Positions 47,771 through 49,398 of a stretch of DNA of 49,398 nucleotides are shown piece after piece. Location: assembly GCA_031292145.1 (NCBI GenBank), contig JARLHR010000095.1, positions 1 to 49,398 on the forward strand. The letters run 5' to 3'. The position numbers and the translations under genes are program-made. How positions within the stretch are numbered: position 1 is the stretch's first letter; the number at the start of each line of letters is the position of its first letter. Under the pieces are notes generated by a model that saw nothing but the letters and a program-made list of their open reading frames with translations, did no database searches and was not told the DNA's origin. The stretch is from Clostridium sp. (lineage in GTDB: Bacteria > Bacillota > Clostridia > Clostridiales > Clostridiaceae).

Positions 47771-49240
47771 ATGATAAATCCATTATTGTTAACAGATTTT
47801 TATAAAACAATACATCATATGTGCTATGCAGAAGGAATGACAAAGCTTGTAAGTTACTGGACACCAAGAATGTCTAGAAAAGAGAATATGAATAAGGTTG
47901 TTATGTTTGGACTTCAATCTTTTATGAAAAAGTATTTAATAGAATATTTTAATGAAAATTTCTTTGAGGTTCCTAAGGATGAAATTGTTAAAGAGTATAA
48001 GAGAGTGATTTCTAGAACTATGGGAACAATTGCTGCAGATACAACTCATATAGAAAAGCTTCATGACCTTGGATATTTACCTATACAAATTAAAGCAGTT
48101 CCAGAAGGGACAAGAGTGAATATAAAGACACCTATGATTGAAATTACTAATACTCATGATGATTTTGCTTGGCTTGTAAATTATTTAGAAACCTTTATGA
48201 GCTGTAATATATGGCAGCCTATGACAAGTGCTACTATAGCGTATAGGTATAGAGAAATTGTAGAAAAGTATTTTGATTTAACTGTAGAAAATGGTGATGT
48301 AACTAAAGCGTGTGGTGACTTTAGTATGAGAGGTTTTAGTTCAATAGAAAGCGCGCGGGTCAGCAGTGCAGGACATTTACTATCCTTTACTGGAACAGCA
48401 ACAATTTCTTCAATTTTATATTTAGAAAAATATTATAACTGTAATGTGGAAAATGAAATTGTAGGTCTTGGGACTCCATCAACTGAGCATAGCGTAATGT
48501 GCAGCTACGGTACTGATGAGTTAAAGGCTTACAAGAGATTAATAAACGAAGTTTTTCCAAGTGGAGTATTGAGTATTGTTTCAGATACCTACGATTATTG
48601 GAATCTTATAACTAATATACTTCCTATATTAAAGGAAGATATATTAAATAGAGATGGAAAAATAGTTATAAGAGGAGATAGTGGTGATCCTATAAAAATT
48701 ATCTGTGGAGATAAGGAAGCATCAAAGGATAGTCCAGCTTATAAAGGAACTGTTGAACTTTTATGGGATATATTTGGAGGAGAAATTAATTCAAAAGGAT
48801 ATAAAGTTTTAAATTCTCATATAGGAACAATTTATGGAGACAGTATTACTGTTGAAAGATGCGAAGAAATTTGCAAACAGCTTACTGAAAAGGGTCTTGC
48901 GGTGAATAATTGTACCTTTGGAATTGGCTCATATACTTATCAATATAATACTCGTGATACTTTTGGATTTGCCCTAAAAGCAACTCATGCAATAATCAAT
49001 GGAGAAGAAAAGTTTATCTTTAAAGATCCAAAGACTGATACTGGAAACTTTAAAAAATCTCAAAAGGGTATGTGCTATGTTTATAGGGATGGCGAGGATA
49101 TTCTTTATAAAGATGAGCTTACTATTAAAGAGCAAGAGGAGTGTAAAGATAATTTATTAGAGGTTGTTTTTAACGATGGTAAATTAATTAGGGATTATTC
49201 GTTAAAGGAAATTAGAGATAGATTGCATGTGGAATTTTAA
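47771..49240 (+). CDS. nadV: Nicotinamide phosphoribosyltransferase NadV
   Basis: 489 residues from ATG 47771 (AAGGGGA upstream); an in-frame TTG at 47765 overlaps the ribosome-binding site. NAMPT family: LLLTDFYKTIHHMCY, DFSMRGFSS, IVSDTYDYWN, VIRGDSGDP (phosphate/PRPP site) and GIGSYTYQYNTRDTFGFALK. Makes NMN from nicotinamide and PRPP. Last gene of the NrtR-linked group. Confidence 0.92.
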   Translation: MINPLLLTDFYKTIHHMCYAEGMTKLVSYWTPRMSRKENMNKVVMFGLQSFMKKYLIEYFNENFFEVPKDEIVKEYKRVISRTMGTIAADTTHIEKLHDLGYLPIQIKAVPEGTRVNIKTPMIEITNTHDDFAWLVNYLETFMSCNIWQPMTSATIAYRYREIVEKYFDLTVENGDVTKACGDFSMRGFSSIESARVSSAGHLLSFTGTATISSILYLEKYYNCNVENEIVGLGTPSTEHSVMCSYGTDELKAYKRLINEVFPSGVLSIVSDTYDYWNLITNILPILKEDILNRDGKIVIRGDSGDPIKIICGDKEASKDSPAYKGTVELLWDIFGGEINSKGYKVLNSHIGTIYGDSITVERCEEICKQLTEKGLAVNNCTFGIGSYTYQYNTRDTFGFALKATHAIINGEEKFIFKDPKTDTGNFKKSQKGMCYVYRDGEDILYKDELTIKEQEECKDNLLEVVFNDGKLIRDYSLKEIRDRLHVEF

Positions 49241-49398
49241 TGTGAATGTTTTTTTAGGGTAGTGTAAAGTAAGCTATGAAAAAATAGAAGTAAAAATCAA
49301 TCTACACTATTAAGTAAAAATGTTTAATTTTACAATTTGTTATTTAATTTTGCGTATGACAAAAGACCTCCGTCGCCGAAGGCAAAAACTGTAAAGTG
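49241..49398. other. Noncoding end of the window
   Basis: AT-rich; contains GTGTAAAGTAAGC... and a GC patch GACCTCCGTCGCCGAAGGC at the very end, which may begin another repeat element. No gene supported. Confidence 0.4.

Overview
The window is low-GC, Gram-positive, spore-former DNA, most likely Clostridium sensu stricto of the pasteurianum/beijerinckii type. The evidence is a short NifK, a fused NifN-B, split homocitrate synthase genes (nifV-omega and nifV-alpha), a 102-residue [2Fe-2S] ferredoxin with Cys 11/14/24/56/60, and a cotJ spore-coat operon. I cannot name the species. About 37 kb is a nitrogen-fixation and metal-supply island; the last 12 kb is housekeeping.

Layout. 1-6760: 3' end of nifD, then nifK, nifE, nifN-B and the ferredoxin (molybdenum nitrogenase and cofactor assembly). 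6761-18079: a helix-turn-helix/periplasmic-binding-protein-like regulator and a FecBCD-type metal or metallophore uptake locus with three lipoprotein binding proteins, two permeases, one ATPase, two binding-protein remnants, and an unusual pair: a protein with an N-terminal FVTNSSS-type motif and a radical SAM/SPASM enzyme. 18162-23183: a DUF2325 coiled-coil protein, a second regulator, a YENG-repeat protein with a Cys-rich tail, and an AnfO-family protein. 24037-31859: a complete vanadium nitrogenase operon (vnfH, vnfD, vnfG, vnfK, a ZIP-type transporter, and vnfE- and vnfN-like scaffold genes). 32005-37627: a third regulator, nifI1 and nifI2 (PII switch-off), a stand-alone nifB, and nifV-omega and nifV-alpha. 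37959-49398: a secreted family-9-like pectate lyase, dinG, cotJABC, and an NAD-salvage group (NrtR-like regulator, Prs-like enzyme, pncA, nadV).

The most interesting signal is regulatory RNA. Leaders across the island carry a small hairpin with a six-base loop having A at position 1 and G at position 4. The hairpin abuts or overlaps an intrinsic terminator. This is the signature of RNA targets of ANTAR antiterminators. It occurs before nifE, before the first regulator (twice), before the first binding-protein operon (twice), before the permease operon, before vnfH (with a two-hairpin form) and before nifV (twice). If correct, one RNA-binding antitermination system couples Mo-nitrogenase maturation, V-nitrogenase expression, metal uptake and homocitrate synthesis. 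No sigma-54 activator gene (nifA, vnfA, anfA) is present. Three paralogous regulators with different ligand-loop residues may add molybdate/tungstate/vanadate sensing. Long inverted-repeat elements (four copies of one family, three of another) sit between genes, and in two copies the terminal stems differ in sequence while still pairing.
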